A stretch of 64,000 bases of DNA from Amaurobius ferox (lineage: Eukaryota; Arthropoda; Arachnida; Araneae; Amaurobiidae): contig OX578136.1 in the NCBI GenBank assembly GCA_951213105.1, forward strand, positions 153,057,178-153,121,177, read 5' to 3'. Of the stretch, positions 10,741-23,845 are shown one piece after another; positions within the stretch are counted from its first letter, which is position 1; each line of letters starts with the position of its first letter. A model generated the notes under the pieces. That model did not search any database, was not told where the DNA came from, and worked only from the letters and a program-made list of their open reading frames with translations. A program made the position numbers and the translations under genes.

Positions 10741-12769
10741 CAAATCTTAGGTGGACCATACTGGAATCTACTACCTTATACTATTTATTTTAACAGTACA
10801 CTAACAAATTTTTATTGTGTACTATAACGTCTATTCATAGTATACTATAATAATAGACATTTTCACATTTAATAGCTAGCTTTCGCGACATGTTTGAAAT
10901 TGGATTCTTAAATTAGAAAAGTTAAATTTTTTAAATCATAAATTACTTATCAGATATTTTAATAATACAAAAAGTTAACATATTTTGTGGAAAATCATTA
11001 AAGTTAACATTTTCATACATTTTATATATTGGGATATTTATTATAGATATTTGTCAGATTCCCGGTTTCATCTGATTAATTTATTTTATTAACAATTAAT
11101 AATAATTTTCTACAATTGACTTAATTTAGCTGTATAAATTGGGAGACATAAACTATTTCAATACGATTTACAAAATTATAAATTTCCCTCCTGGACTAGG
11201 TAATTAGTTCTTAGTATAGGAGAGACATCATCATTGTTTTTAAAGAAAATGCTATGAAAATTTTAAAATTCCAATAATTGCACATCTAAAAGTTATTTAG
11301 TTTTAATTTTTCACACAATGTATATACACTTAAAATTTCATAGAGGTATTATTTATTGAGTTATTGTGACTACACCCGACAAGGATATGATAACACTCGA
11401 CATGCACATATATACTTACAGATATTTTTTCAAAAGTATTCAAAATGCTTTCAAGGAATTTAAACTTGTTTATCCTACAAAATCTCGATTTTTTTTATAA
11501 TAACAAAACTTTTTCTTTACAGTAATATAAGAAAGTAAAAATACGTACAATAATATATATTGTTTTCCAGGGAAAATTGGAATTTTAAATTTTAACGCAA
11601 TAAAAGAAATGAATGTTTTAAATGTATATTTCTTCTTGTTAATGAACGTTTTTGGAATATAAAGAGTAGTTTGTTATTCCGCGTATCACTGCAGCTGTAC
11701 AAGTTTTAAAAATATCTTTAATAAATAAATCAAACACATATTTCTAATATTTTTGTTTGATTTCACGCCTTTTAAAATTGAAAACTTCAATCAATTAAAA
11801 ACGAACATTTTATTTCACCATTTTAAAATATAGAAATACATTTATCAAACCAATTGGCATTATATGTATTTCATGATGAATTTTCAAGGAAATAGTAATT
11901 TTTTGTATTCTAATATTCTTAGCTAAACTCATTTTTTACATTGCCTAGATTAGAAAATTGTTGAAAATACAAAGTAAGTTTAGGGGGATCGCACTCAAAT
12001 AAATCCACCAGCAAACTTTTAGGAAATGAAGGGTACAAAGAAAAACTTATCCTATGAAACACAGAGATGTTGGCAGTCTGTCTAATCGCAACTTTCCCTG
12101 CTATTCCTTTTCATTATCCACTTTCTCAGAAATAACAAAACAAATCTTGAGCAATAAGTTAAAAGGGAACATCTGTACGCTTCGTGAAAGACTGTCTCAT
12201 CTCATTGTCAACAGATTTCCCAACACCAAGAGCCCCTGGCGATCGCCAGGGAGGCATGGAGTTTCAAGGAGCTAGTCATCTATGATAGTGGATTGCATTC
12301 TTCTGGTTAATGCGGCCCCACTAAAGTATGTTCTATTTAGGAGACCCCATGCAATCATGTAAAATTATACATAAATATTCATTTTTATAATGGCGTTTAT
12401 TTCACAGTCAACAAAATATATTTTTGAATCCACCGAAAGACTGGCAGATCAAAGGAATTCTACTTGCTATTTTAGCAGAAAATTTCAAATAAGAGCCCCC
12501 CCCCCCCCCTCCAAAATATCCGCGACTTTCAATCGCATTTGAGGAGGCGAATGCAGTACTCAAAATGTTCGACAGTCCTAATGGGAAATTTCAGCTTAAA
12601 TTTATATAATAAAACAAAAGTAAACACCGTTTTTTTTGTATTCTCTCTGTCATCCCTAGAAAATTTCAACGACATTTTTATAAACCTTCTCGACTACAAA
12701 TGGGTCGTGACCTAAGGTTTGTGCACCACTGATTTATGAAACACTCAATATCAACTGTTTTCATTAATA
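10741..12769. other. AT-rich stretch without recognised genes
   Basis: No credible gene. It holds one exact 18-bp palindrome (listed separately) and a run of about 14 C near 12496. Confidence 0.5.
12234..12251. repeat. Perfect 18-bp GC-rich palindrome
   Basis: CCCTGGCGATCGCCAGGG is its own reverse complement and stands out in AT-rich sequence. It contains GCGATCGC. Possible cruciform or dimer-binding site; no neighbouring gene supports a role. Confidence 0.85.
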
Positions 12770-12870
12770 TATTGTATCAGCATATATAATATATCAGCAT
12801 TAATATATTATATCAGCGTTAATATATTATATCAGCATATTCTATTAATGTATTACATTATTTATTATAT
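12770..12870. repeat. Minisatellite, TTAATATATTATATCAGC-like unit
   Basis: A unit of about 20-25 bp ending ATATCAGC or TATCAGC recurs about five times with small variation. Confidence 0.7.
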
Positions 12871-13239
12871 CAGCACGGGAGAACTCACCTCTTTCCTTTT
12901 TGTGAGAATTATTATAAAATTTTAAAGAAAGACCACCAAATATTAAATGTTCACCGCAAATTTCTTTATATTAGATATAAGCAGTATACCCGTTCTTCGT
13001 ACGGAATACACATTAAAGGAACTTAAAATTCACAGTCATCAGTCATCATAATAAAGCAAATTCCTATAGTATTTCAAATGACATTGTTATTCAAAACATT
13101 ATATTAAAATGTTTAAATTAATTTTTCTGAAAATAAGTTTAAGAGTATCTGTGCTCGCTTTACGAAATTATCTTCACAGACAGGTCTGAAGAATAAAACA
13201 TCCTGGTCCCGTTTGTAAACAAATTTACAGAAACTATGA

Positions 13240-13605
13240 AATTGAATCAATATATGCAAAAATGAAAACGCTAAAATTGTATGGGAAGATATACCCGCAC
13301 TACTTGTATTCTCGTAGAAGACATACCCGTGTATTAGTCGTAAATTATGCGTACTACAATATATGAGTTTAAAAATATTTGCTGAAATAAAACAGATGAA
13401 GCAATAACTTGAAAATAAAAATAATATCCAAAATCTTTAAACCTAATGGCAGCAATTGATTCCTATACTCGTATATGTCAAAATAAAAGCGCTGAACTAG
13501 TAGGAGAAGATATACCCGTACTACTTGTAATCTCGTAGATTAGAAAATGTACCCGTGTATTAACGGATAAAGTTGCACTTCAACAATTTATTTGAATTGA
13601 ATAAA
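13240..13605. repeat. About 220-bp direct repeat, two diverged copies
   Basis: GAAGATATACCCG, then ACTACTTGTA and CTCGTAGA, then ACCCGTGTATTA occur near 13285 and again near 13506. A shorter relative, TATACCCGTTCTTCGTACGG, lies near 12985. From here to about 15520 I see no gene. Confidence 0.6.
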
Positions 13606-15529
13606 AAAAAAATAATCGAAACCCAAGAAATGTTCAGAAAATGGAAACAGGTTGCCAGTTTGGAAATTGAAGCATCTGCTCAGGAAACTTTGATTTAAAT
13701 ATTAGGTTAATAAAATATAATATATTTATTCTAATTTTTATGTGTTTACCAGGAAAAATGAAAATAGCGTACCGATGTAAAACACGATTTTATTTCGTGT
13801 AAATACAATCATGTGTGACCATTTGAATACTCAACGTTATTTATCTCAATAAAAGTCAAAACATATTTTAATTGAAATATTATAATTTTTACTCACTATT
13901 GAAAGTTAAAAGATATTGGCATATAAATCTTAATAAAGCGGTACATATATAAGTACTAGATAAGAAATAAACTAATATAACCATATTGAAAAAGGATAAC
14001 AAATGTGTAAAAGTGAGCCTACCGAAAAAACTTTGTCGCAAATGCATTATATTTGTGAAAAATGTTTTTGCATGTAATATTTTATTAACCTGAAAAGGCG
14101 GTAACAATAACGTCATTAAAGCATGTACGTTTTTTCATTGCAATATGTCTTTAATTATAAGGGATCGCTATAAATACTATATTCTTGCTGGCTGAAAGCC
14201 TTATATTTACTGGGCATAGACAATATTATATAGGATCGCGCTCTCACTGCAAATAACATTATTTATGGAGAAAGTTAATTCTACTCTTGTCAGCATGGAA
14301 TAGTCAATATTTGCAAAAGCAGTAGGAAGACTTGGTATGTTTCATAATTTTATGTTCAACATATTCAATCCAACCATGCAGCCAGCATCACTCCTGGTAC
14401 GTGGAACATTAACGCCGCAACAAATTCAGTCCTTTATGCCGGCTACTAAAGTATGTAAAATTATGTAAAAGCGCACAGAATTAAGGAACATAGTACATTT
14501 TTTGCTGAAATTGCAGTTATTGAATATTAACTGTTGGCCACCACATAAATGTGAAAACAATCCATGGGCATGGATAATGTTGTTTGCAATGGACACACGA
14601 TTATCATTTTAAGAGAGTTTCTCTGTAGGTCGTAATGTTAATAAAAAGATGTTTGAAAAATAAGAGTTAAATATGTTTAACAAACAAGCATCTCGCATGC
14701 AACTTCGCATCAGAATACGAATGGGACTTATTTTAGAACACTAAAATGGATCCTTCTTAAGATATTGCCTAATTTTCAAATAAATTTATATAAAATATGA
14801 AATTTTAAATATGTTTAAATGAGTTAGCATCGCCAACATTTTTATCCAGTTAGCACATTCATTCGTAAGAAAACAGACACAGACAAAAATTTTCTCACTG
14901 CAAACATTAACTTTTTAAAACGATTATCTTTTTCTAGAAAATTGGCAATTAAGGAATATTTGTTGGAATTATGCAATTTTAAACAGTATGAATTCGTAAT
15001 AAAAATAATTTATGAATGTTTGTTTCTTTATAATATATAAAGTTTACTCTGCCGCACATTCACATTGTCATTTTACATCTAATATACAGAATATACAAAA
15101 GAAAGTAATTTAACCTCATAGCTTGATGGCTTCCTTCTAATAAATCAACAGTTTTTAAAAGATTCTATTTAAGTATATAGAGAATGTATAAAATATTCTC
15201 TAAACCCCGATAAATGATAAAGCTAAATCAAAATTGATTTGCAAAATAAATTTAAATATTTTCTTTGCATGCTTTACGATAAGAAAGGGGAAAATGAAGC
15301 AAAATGTTATATCAACATTTCATTAATCAAAATACATTTATCATGTAATTTAAACTTCAAATAGCGTTTGCTTATAAAATAAGGACAAAACGACTATAAA
15401 AAAATTAGCTATAAACTTGAAAGGGATTATAAAAAAAAAAGATATTTTGGGCAAACAAGATCCATCCAATTCGTATTTTGTATCTCATTTGTTTTTCAGT
15501 AACAATTCTGTTTTTCTCTTTCTGAGGGG

Positions 15530-15780
15530 ATCATGTCACGTGTTGCAAGCAAAGTGGGGTCCCCCGTCACCCGTTCACCTCCGAGACGACTCGTCAGACA
15601 CCTGCAGTGCAAGCTAATGATCATTACGTTGTTGACAGTTGTCAGGGGAGGAACTGGAAGGCTCAGTTGGGAAAAAAACATTTACAATGTGTCTCCGCGG
15701 TCAGTTTTGCTACAGATCCGCTTCTTGAGAGGGGACGAAACTGGGTCAGTGTGGTAGAGTTTTCTCGGCTGGTCAAATAG
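15530..15780. other. GC-rich segment beside a Jockey 3' end, unidentified
   Basis: The composition is much less AT-rich than the flanks and includes CACGTG-type and CCGCGG motifs. The overlapping short frames on both strands (60-75 codons) show no family motif. It directly abuts the 3' terminus of the minus-strand Jockey copy. It could be host promoter sequence at the insertion target or a fragment of another element. Confidence 0.35.
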
Positions 15781-17321
15781 TTAATCTCCAGTTTCAATAT
15801 GTGGTTCTTATCGTCAAACTGTGACATTAATTCTGTGACCCTAATTGGAGGTTCGAGGTTTTTATTTACTACTTTTTATTATTTGTCCTAGCTCCTAGTG
15901 TGGCAGTTTGTTGCACATTTAGAGTTTAAGAAGTTTGGGGGGGTTGATGCAGATCTAAGGGTTACCTCGCATTTTGGCAGTTTAGAGTTTAGAACATTTT
16001 TTTATAAAACATTAGTCCCGAGTTTTATTTACTATCAGATGTTTGAGGTGGGATTTTTAATTCCGATTATCGATGTTTAGAACAGCGCGGGGTCTCTTAC
16101 GAGATTTGGCCTTGCGATGATCATAGTCATGCAGATTGAATAATAGTTCATTTGGAACGGATGGCAAATTTTTGTAAAATTTAAGAGCTAGCTTTTTAAT
16201 TTGGGCTCTAATAGTTTTTATTTTGAAGTCATTCCTAATTAGTGAGTTTCTTAAGTAGCTGGGAGCTTTCCTGATAATCCGTAGGATTTTGTTTTATTTT
16301 GTCTCTAGGAGGTCTATTGCAGTTTTACAGGTACCCCAAACGGGTGCTGCATACAGCATTCCCGGGGGGATGACCGATTTATAAATTAGCAGTTTGTTTT
16401 GATGACTGAGATTTCCGTTTCCTATCATTGGGTATAAGGCTCCTGTAGTTATATACGCTTTTTTGATTAAGTTCGTTACGTGCTGTTTCCAGGTTAGGTG
16501 GGAATCTATCGTTACACCTAGGTATTTAGTAGATTTTTCCGCGCGTAGGGCATGGTTGTTTATGTACAGTGGCGGCGGAGGTTTATGTTTCCTCAAGAAA
16601 TAAATCCAATGACATTTATTGGGGTTTAATTTTATTCGCCATTTTTCCAGCCAAGTTTGGAGTATGTCTAAGTGTTGTTGTAGCTGTCTGTGCATTACTG
16701 AGACATAGGAGTGTTTTGGAAGTATCGCACTGTCGTCTGCATAGAGTGCCAGCTCTGTGTTTGGACTACTGAGGATGTCGTTCAGGTATATGTTAAAGAG
16801 TGTCGGGCCCAGGATAGAACCTTGCGGTACACTACTTTTAATGAGCTTGGGTGCAGATAAGTTAACTCTTACTCTGATTTGAAAGTGTCTGTTATTTAAG
16901 TATGAGATTAAAAGTTTGACAAGAGCGTCAGGGACTTTTAAAGTGATTAATTTGTAAGCTAATCAACAGTGCCACTCTTTATCAAGGGCTTTTTGTATGT
17001 CCAGAAAAATCGCAGCTGTGGGTGTCTTGTTATTGATACCAGAGGATATGTACTCTACCACTCTCAGCAATTGATGAGTGGTGGAGTGCTTTGGGCGAAA
17101 TCCAAACTGCTCCGGAATGATAATGTCATTCTCACTAAGATGCGTGTTCAGTCTCTTAAGAGTAATTTTCTCAGTAATTTTACTAAGTGTCCGTAGCAAG
17201 CTAATTGGTCTGTAGTTGGCTGGAATTGTGGCATCCTCACCTGGCTTATGGATTGTTATGATTATCGCTTCCTTCCATTCTTTGGGGAAATAGTTTAATT
17301 TTAATATTTTATTTATTAAGA
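15781..17321 (-). mobile_element. Jockey-clade LINE, 5'-truncated, minus strand
   Basis: This is colinear on the minus strand with the Jockey copy at 25.5-29.4 kb, from within the RT domain to the 3' terminus, which in both copies ends in GAGATTA. Similarity to the other copy stops near 17321, after a TTTATTTATTAA stretch, marking 5' truncation. The 3' UTR shares a GGTTCGAGG/CCTCGAACCTCC block and a TGTCACAG block. No poly(A) tail is seen at the terminus. I did not identify a clear TSD. Confidence 0.88.
16074..17321 (-). pseudogene. Jockey ORF2 reverse transcriptase fragment
   Basis: The minus-strand frame carries RT landmarks. PEQFGFRPKHSTTHQLLRVV precedes a palm block AAIFLDIQKALDKEWHC (AFDK altered to ALDK). 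LALYADDSA lies near 16740-16760 with the YADD catalytic pair intact. Downstream is a thumb/connector block with KYLGVTIDSHLTWK. Frameshifts and stops break it into several pieces, for example around 16300 and 16960. The endonuclease is absent because of 5' truncation. It matches the 28-kb copy closely, so family assignment is strong; the enzyme is non-functional. Confidence 0.85.
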
Positions 17322-17560
17322 TAGGCCGGATTCATACTGACGCGTTCATACGTTGCGTTGGCTATCCGTCAGAGGAGCAACGCAGAGCATCGATTCACAC
17401 GAATCCGTCAACGCATGGAGTTCTCGAGCGCAAGGGATTCTCCTCTTTCTCCACGCTGTATGAGGCGATGGGGGTGCAAATGGTGTGGGAAAGAAGAAAT
17501 CTTTGTGCGGCTCAACTTGATTGATTAGGATTTGTTTACTATTTGACAGCAGCTGTTCGA
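17322..17560. other. GC-rich segment, possible Harbinger-like end
   Basis: TAGGCCGGATTCATACTGAC followed by CGTTCATACGTTGCGTTGGC resembles PIF/Harbinger-type termini, with TAG/TTA-like context at the left. No second terminus or transposase is seen. Sequence onward to 18169 is AT-rich apart from short GTCGGGTCGGG motifs. Confidence 0.2.
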
Positions 17561-18185
17561 TTGATTTTCATATTGCTCTATGATAATATATTCATATTGA
17601 GGTCTGTTGTGGTCTGGTGAATTAGCGCAAACCCGAATTGTCCTGTGAGTCGGGTCGGGCTCAGTATTTAAAAAGTCGGGCTGGGCGTATTTAAATTTGA
17701 AAAAAAATTAAGTGAATTTTAATAGAGTACATGAGATTATTGTGTTGAATTTAGCTATATGTAAATATAAATGTTTGAAAAACTTTTATCTTAGTTCTTT
17801 ATACAAACACATTTGAATAAAAAGCATTTCGGTCGTGACTTAATGGTCTTCGAGCCGGGAACGTGTTCTAAATTTGTACATTTCTTTGGGCAAGGCCGGC
17901 ATGTCCCCCAAATTATGCCCCCCTACAAACTTTATGGAGGGCTTCATATTTCAGTTCCCCTTTGTGAATATTTCATGTCTTCTCCAGCTTAAAAGAATTA
18001 CTGGAAGTCTCGGACTTCCCGCTCGAATGGTGTCCATTCCCCGGGTCGGGTGAAGGATGCAATCTCATATTTTCCGGGATATGACCATATCCCAGTATAT
18101 ATGTGAATCTGTTTTTTCAAATTCTCTATTTGGGATTTTTCAAATGAAATCCTATTTTGGTAAATTCTTAAATTGAGCTTATGTG

Positions 18186-18212
18186 GAAGACCCAGACCGT
18201 CCGACTCGTCCA
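18186..18212 (-). mobile_element. 27-bp tail-only LINE/SINE insertion with 16-bp TSD
   Basis: The minus-strand insert, which contains GAGTCGGACGGTCTGGGTC, is just the last part of the SINE-B/LINE 3' tail. It is bracketed by an exact 16-bp repeat AAATTGAGCTTATGTG at 18170-18185 and 18213-18228. This looks like target-primed reverse transcription aborted almost at once. Confidence 0.8.
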
Positions 18213-18284
18213 AAATTGAGCTTATGTGTATTTACTGTGTATTTTTGACGACAATTCTCGTTTAATATATTTATGAGATTATTT

Positions 18285-18582
18285 TTTGCCGCCCAGGTAG
18301 TGAAGTGGATAGCGTCACCGGCTGCTGTCTAGTGGGCTTGGGTTCGAATCCCGAGTAAGGCATGGTTGTTTTCCTGAGGATGAAGTCAGTCTTCCGCCTT
18401 TTGGGTCCTCGATAAATGAGAAGCTGCACCCTTCAGACCTTAGTCAGTCATGCTTGCATGTATTAATAAACTTTGTATTCTTGTCTTGTGTGTTATTCTC
18501 TCTGTCCTTCTTCTGGTGTCACTGGACCTGTATTCGTGCTCTGCAGAAACAGGAGTCATATGCAACAGCAACAACAACAACA
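18285..18582 (+). mobile_element. tRNA-derived SINE, family A, with 12-bp TSD
   Basis: The head GCCGCCCAGGTAGTGAAGTG has an A-box-like TAGTGAAGTGG. GGGTTCGAATCCCGAG, a near-perfect B box, follows about 40 bp later. The unrelated body includes CTGAGGATGAAGTCAG, and the 3' end is a (CAA)n tail. The element is flanked by ATGAGATTATTT (18273-18284 and 18583-18594). Internal pol III promoter boxes, simple-repeat tail and TSD define a SINE. Short frames inside it are not genes. Confidence 0.9.
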
Positions 18583-18799
18583 ATGAGATTATTTATTTGT
18601 GGAAGTCTCTCTCCGCCAATAATGCAAAAATCTTAATTATATTTCTTCTTAATTATTTAGTAATTTCGAAATGCACCAATTTACCAACAATTGAGAATTG
18701 ATATATTAGCATCTATTGCATCTTCAGAATTAATATCTTTCAGTATAAATTTAAATAAACAGTATTGGGTTTATATATATATATATAATTGTAAAAATA

Positions 18800-20118
18800 A
18801 AATCTTTTGAATTCCCATTAATTTTTTTATAAAAGAACTCAGATTTTTAATAGTATGTTGGCTGTGAAAAATCACCTAGTTTATGAGATCCTTACCAGAT
18901 ATGTTACATTTTTTTAAAGTAAAGTTGAACAATACTTACCATAAATATAAATGTTATTTTGCTTTCCAAATTTTATAATTTTTGGCTAACAGGCTTCATG
19001 AACCTTATGCACAACTCAGAGGTTTTAGTGCATATATGTTAGTAGATTTACCATTTTGCAAATTTTGGGTGCTTCTCAATGACAATTTCGTGCCCATTCT
19101 GCTATGCATATTTTTTTTACATTATATGTTGTGTCTTTTGTATATTTATCAGTGTTTGTTAAAGTATTGATTGGTATTTTAAGTTCTTGGTATTTTAAGT
19201 TTTACTACTTAGATAGTGACAAGTATTATCCAAACACAAAAAATTTAATCTACTTTTTTAAGCAGTAAATTAATTTCATATCTGATCCAACTTAAGCTAA
19301 TCCTGTTTTCTGATGTGGAACAATCAAATGTTAACATGATTTAGCTTTAACTGACTTCACAATTATATTATGCAACTGTCAGCAAATAATATTGAAATAG
19401 ACAAACATGATTAGTAAGCAACTGACTCATAGTTAATGAGAATAATGCTAAAAAATTATTAAATCAGGTGTCAGCATTTTGAAGTATAAATATAATCTGA
19501 CAAGACAAATGCTTATTTCTCTCACATAAACCAATGCTCTTGCTAGCTAATATCTTCAATTAAACAATGCACATTACTACTAATTCTTTTCGCTTCTTAT
19601 CATTATTCGATCTTTGAAATATTAAATTGCTTTAACAGATTAAACTTGGTAAGCTGAAGTTTATGGAAGAAGAAATTGACATTTTAAAAAGATTGCAGTA
19701 GCTTCTTTCTTATAATATATATTTTTACCTAACATATTCGTCAAAGTAAAAAGAAGGAAATCTGAGTGATAAAAATTGCCAATAAAGCACCATTAAGCTT
19801 TCCGATATATTTTAGCAGTAAAATCAGCTTACCTTTATAAATAAAACTATTTTCCCATAATATCGTAACTTTTAACATTTCCACTTGCATTTATAATTTT
19901 TCTTTTTTTCTATTTCTTTAATCAGTTTAGAATGCTTTCAGGCCAACAACTTTATAATACCAGCCAATAGCAAAAATTTTTGATAACCTCAGTCAATTTC
20001 AAGTAGGATTATACTGAGTATTTCACATTACTTCATGGAAAATACAAAATAGATAAAAGGAATAATCCACATTGTCGTGTATTTTAAAATTATGTTGGTT
20101 TGAGAGCAATCAAAACAG
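18800..20118. other. AT-rich stretch, nothing recognised
   Basis: Only scattered homopolymer runs and short open frames without motifs. Confidence 0.5.
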
Positions 20119-20129
20119 GCTGTTTGTTG

Positions 20130-20170
20130 AAAACCCAGACCAGTCGAAAGCATATAGCAGCTGGTAACAA
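20130..20170 (-). mobile_element. 41-bp tail-only LINE/SINE insertion with 11-bp TSD
   Basis: Minus-strand reading ends CGACTGGTCTGGGTTTT, matching the shared LINE/SINE-B tail. The insert is flanked by GCTGTTTGTTG at 20119-20129 and 20171-20181 (the duplication may be 12 bp with one mismatch). Confidence 0.65.
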
Positions 20171-20181
20171 GCTGTTTGTTG

Positions 20182-21340
20182 CAATATCAATATATATATA
20201 TAGTTTAACTAAATAAATAGTATTTATAAATATAAATGAAATTCTCATCATTGATGATACAGCTCCATCAGGCCATCTTATAGGTTTTCTCAGTAGTTCC
20301 TCTTTGTGGCTACTTCGCCAGTTTTGTTTTTCACATCGACATCAAACCATCAAAATACTATGCAAATTATATTTAACAATAAAAAAAATTTAATCTAATT
20401 GGACTTCCAGAATTAACATTTAGTTAAAAAAATAAAATGTGCTCATTTTGTTAGAATTTGAGTTGTGATAATTTTTACATTTAAAATTTCAAAGCTAAGT
20501 TCAGTAGTTGACATGCTCACAAAAACACATTTCGATTTTATTAATTTAATTTTAATAATGCTTTTTCAACTTTCAAACCTGTAATGTTTTATTTTTTGCA
20601 TCAATATAGTAAAACTAGCTTATAACCATTTAAAATCCATGATGCAAGATGTGCTTGTATAAATTTTTTCAGATATTGTTTTTACTTCCACTCAAACCAG
20701 AAAAATACTGAATAATGAAAGAAGAAAACGAAGAAATGAATTATCATTAAAGGAGAAAAATAATTATTTTTTATTAATGTATTAACATTAATTGAATGGA
20801 AATGAAGAACAGATGATTCTTATAATGAATCTAATAGAATATTTCAGTATAAACCACATATTTAATTTTATTTTAGCAAATTAACTGAATTAACAATTTT
20901 TATTTAGCAAATTAACTGAAATCCACATTTGAATCTAAACTAAAAACCAATATAACTAACTGCGAATTCAGTTTTGAAAACATATCTGAATTAGAATTCC
21001 AAATTTGTTAATCAACTGCCCATTGCTAAAATATTTTTCCTCTATACAGAAAAGTGTTGAACTTATTGGGTCTTACCGCAGTTTGATAAATTTTGTATCA
21101 TAGAGATATTTCTTCGTTTATGTGTAACCATATTAGTTTTCATATTTTAAATATCTGCAAGCCCTTTTAGTTAGGTGACAGTTTGATTACAACAATGGTA
21201 ATATGAATAGCCATTGTCATAAGATAGTTAAAAACGAGTCTAATATTCAGCTTCGCTTCTACAGAGAACATTTTAATAAGAACAGTGAAGCTGAATATTG
21301 GACTTGTCTTATTCAATATTTTTCACCAGACAGAACACAT
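20182..21340. other. AT-rich stretch, nothing recognised
   Basis: No gene, RNA or structured repeat is seen. A (TA)n tract of about 12 bp lies near 20190. Confidence 0.5.
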
Positions 21341-21379
21341 ATTGGGGCCAGCACACCCCTCCGAAAAACTTTGCATCAT

Positions 21380-21615
21380 AATTACTCATGCACCCTTTTG
21401 GAGTAAGAACTAAATACTTACCAAATTTTAGCTTCCTATACATTATGGTATTTGAGATGTTTTTGGGCTGACAGAGAAACCTAACTCAAAAGGTAGCACA
21501 CTTCCTCGAGAAAATTTCTTAGGTATTCACATCAACTTTTGGGGTAAGAACCGATTGCCTACCAAATTTCAGCTTCCTAGGCCTAACAGTTTTTGAGATA
21601 TTTTTGTTCCAACAT
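21380..21615. repeat. Two imperfect copies of an ACCAAATTTCAGCTTCCTA-type unit
   Basis: A motif TTTTGGAGTAAGAAC, CTTACCAAATTTTAGCTTCC, TTTGAGAT at 21395-21460 is repeated at 21535-21605 as TTTTGGGGTAAGAACC, CTACCAAATTTCAGCTTCC, TTTTTGAGAT. The period is about 140 bp. Origin unknown. Confidence 0.6.
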
Positions 21616-23831
21616 TGAATCCCACACATATGGATAAATTCAAAACATACTAATTAACTATAAAATCAAATACATAAATTTAATTTGTTTATTTTTCAGA
21701 AGTACACAGCTAAAATTTTTAGATATAAGAAATAAAATATTTCATAACGGATTATGTTCAACAAATATGAATATTTTGTTAAAACAAAACTAGATCCAGT
21801 CAAACTTTCTTTAAATTTTCTAGTCCATACTTGAATTCAGAAAAACCTGTAAAAAAAATAAAATGTATTGTTTTAAAGGATTCTCATTTTTAACTATTTT
21901 ACAAAATTAAATGAATAGAATATCAGCAAAGGCCTGACATAAACCACACATGGGCAACCCATGTCTTCAATTTTTGTTTTGTTTTGTTTTGTTTTTTGTT
22001 ATGAATACTTTTTTTTAAACTTTAAAATTCTATTTGACATTTATGCATTTGGATTAATGTATACCATAAAGCAGTAGATTTTAATCATAAAAGTGAGGCT
22101 TTCAGTTCTATCGTTAGTAGTACCTGATAAAAAAAAGTAACCACTGGCTATCAGCTAGTTATACAAAAATGCAATTTTCTACAACCAAATATGACTTATG
22201 CAGCAGAAGCAGATTAAAAATAGTGTTGCTATCTTAGCTTATATGAAACATTTAAAAAAAATAATGTTTCATGGACAATGAAAATGCTTCTAAAATATTG
22301 GAATGATATGAAGCTTTAACTTTAGTGCCAACAAGTTGCTAAATCTTAATCCCCATTAGCATGGCATATTTCACATGTCATGTTTCTATATATATAATGG
22401 TTATTAGCAATTCTTCCTTTTATGCAATATTTTCATCATATGTTTACAAACTGATCATTGGAAACACTCAGGGAGGTGCAGTCGGAGTTAGTAAAAATAT
22501 ACCGACTCTGACTCCTAAATTAAACTATATAAAAGTAATTTTATCTTGGAATATTATATTCTTTTATTAGTTAAAATAGTTTTAAAAAATCATTAAATAT
22601 TTACAAATTAAAAAATTAATCATATTAAGAATTGCTATCTATAACAGTCACTGTTTTAGCAATAACTTTTATAAACAAATAATATGTGAGCACTATTTTA
22701 TCTAAATATAAGTTGCTATGCTACCTAAAAATAAAATGTGACCTATACAAATTAAATATATGCATCCACTATTCAGTGGAATAGGCTGTGCTGACAAAGA
22801 AAATATTAAAATGCAGCTTATTCATATTAAAAATATGTGCCTGCTACAGTGTGGCATGTGCTACTACTTGGCATCATAGCCTGCATATGTCCTAAATAAA
22901 CACCTTCAATGTGGGCAATAAATGCACTTGATATGTTGATGCATACTGGTGGTGTCCCAAACTAGCAGTAACTTTTTAAGACAAATGGGTTGTGTATTAC
23001 ATGTGCAATATATGAATCAGATTAAAATTGGTCCTACAATGAATGCAGTTTAAATTGAATTTGATCCTTTTCACGATAGTTACAATTTAATTTGAAACAG
23101 GTTATTTTCACAAGATACAATTTAAATCTAAAACCAGTAACTTTTACAGCTGATTTCAAATTGTTTAGCTTGCTTATACAAAACTGGAAATAAGAATAAA
23201 ATTAGCATTTATTCTAAGAAATTTTAGTTGACCAGATTGATGATTGTAATGAAAATGAAAATTTTAATTTTCAAAATTTTAATTTCAAAAATGCTAAATT
23301 TAATTTCTTGATAATATTTCTTTACTCAGTGAGCTGCTTGCATGCACAGGTCAGGTGTTTCCGAACGATCATTGGAAAGTCCTTGAAATTGAAATGACTA
23401 ACCCAGATGTGTGTGTTTAAGAGACTGATAAACGAATCACGAGGATTTAAATTGCAGATTATGAATTAAAATGACTGCAGCAAGATAGTATTTATATGTT
23501 AAATGTGTTTATTATTATAAAAATTTACTTAGCATATATTATAAATATGGAGCAGTTTACCCCACAAAGTTCTATATACAAGTATTTGACTTTTAACAGC
23601 ATAGCAACATCTAACGTTTACTTAAATTCAACCACTTTACACTTTTTAATCACCAATTAAGGAATTTCTAATTTACAGTATATTAACTAGGAATAGTAAA
23701 TGTTAAGTATTGAAATTAATGTGACAAAAACATACCTTAACTTCTTCAATCTTAAGGGATCAGAGCAGAGGATGTGTGCATCAGCTATAGATTTTTCAGT
23801 CCCTCAAGAAATAGAATTGGGCTTTTTCTAC
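21616..23831. other. AT-rich stretch, nothing recognised
   Basis: It contains a (GTTTT)n run near 21976-21998 and otherwise featureless AT-rich sequence. Confidence 0.5.
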
Positions 23832-23845
23832 ACACTTTAAATTCC

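Noticed and set aside
17322..17560. Harbinger insertion
   Set aside because: Only one terminus-like sequence is visible, with no second TIR or transposase.
18305..18370. Possible tRNA gene
   Set aside because: A and B boxes are present but no cloverleaf acceptor stem closes, and the sequence continues into a SINE body with (CAA)n tail and TSD.
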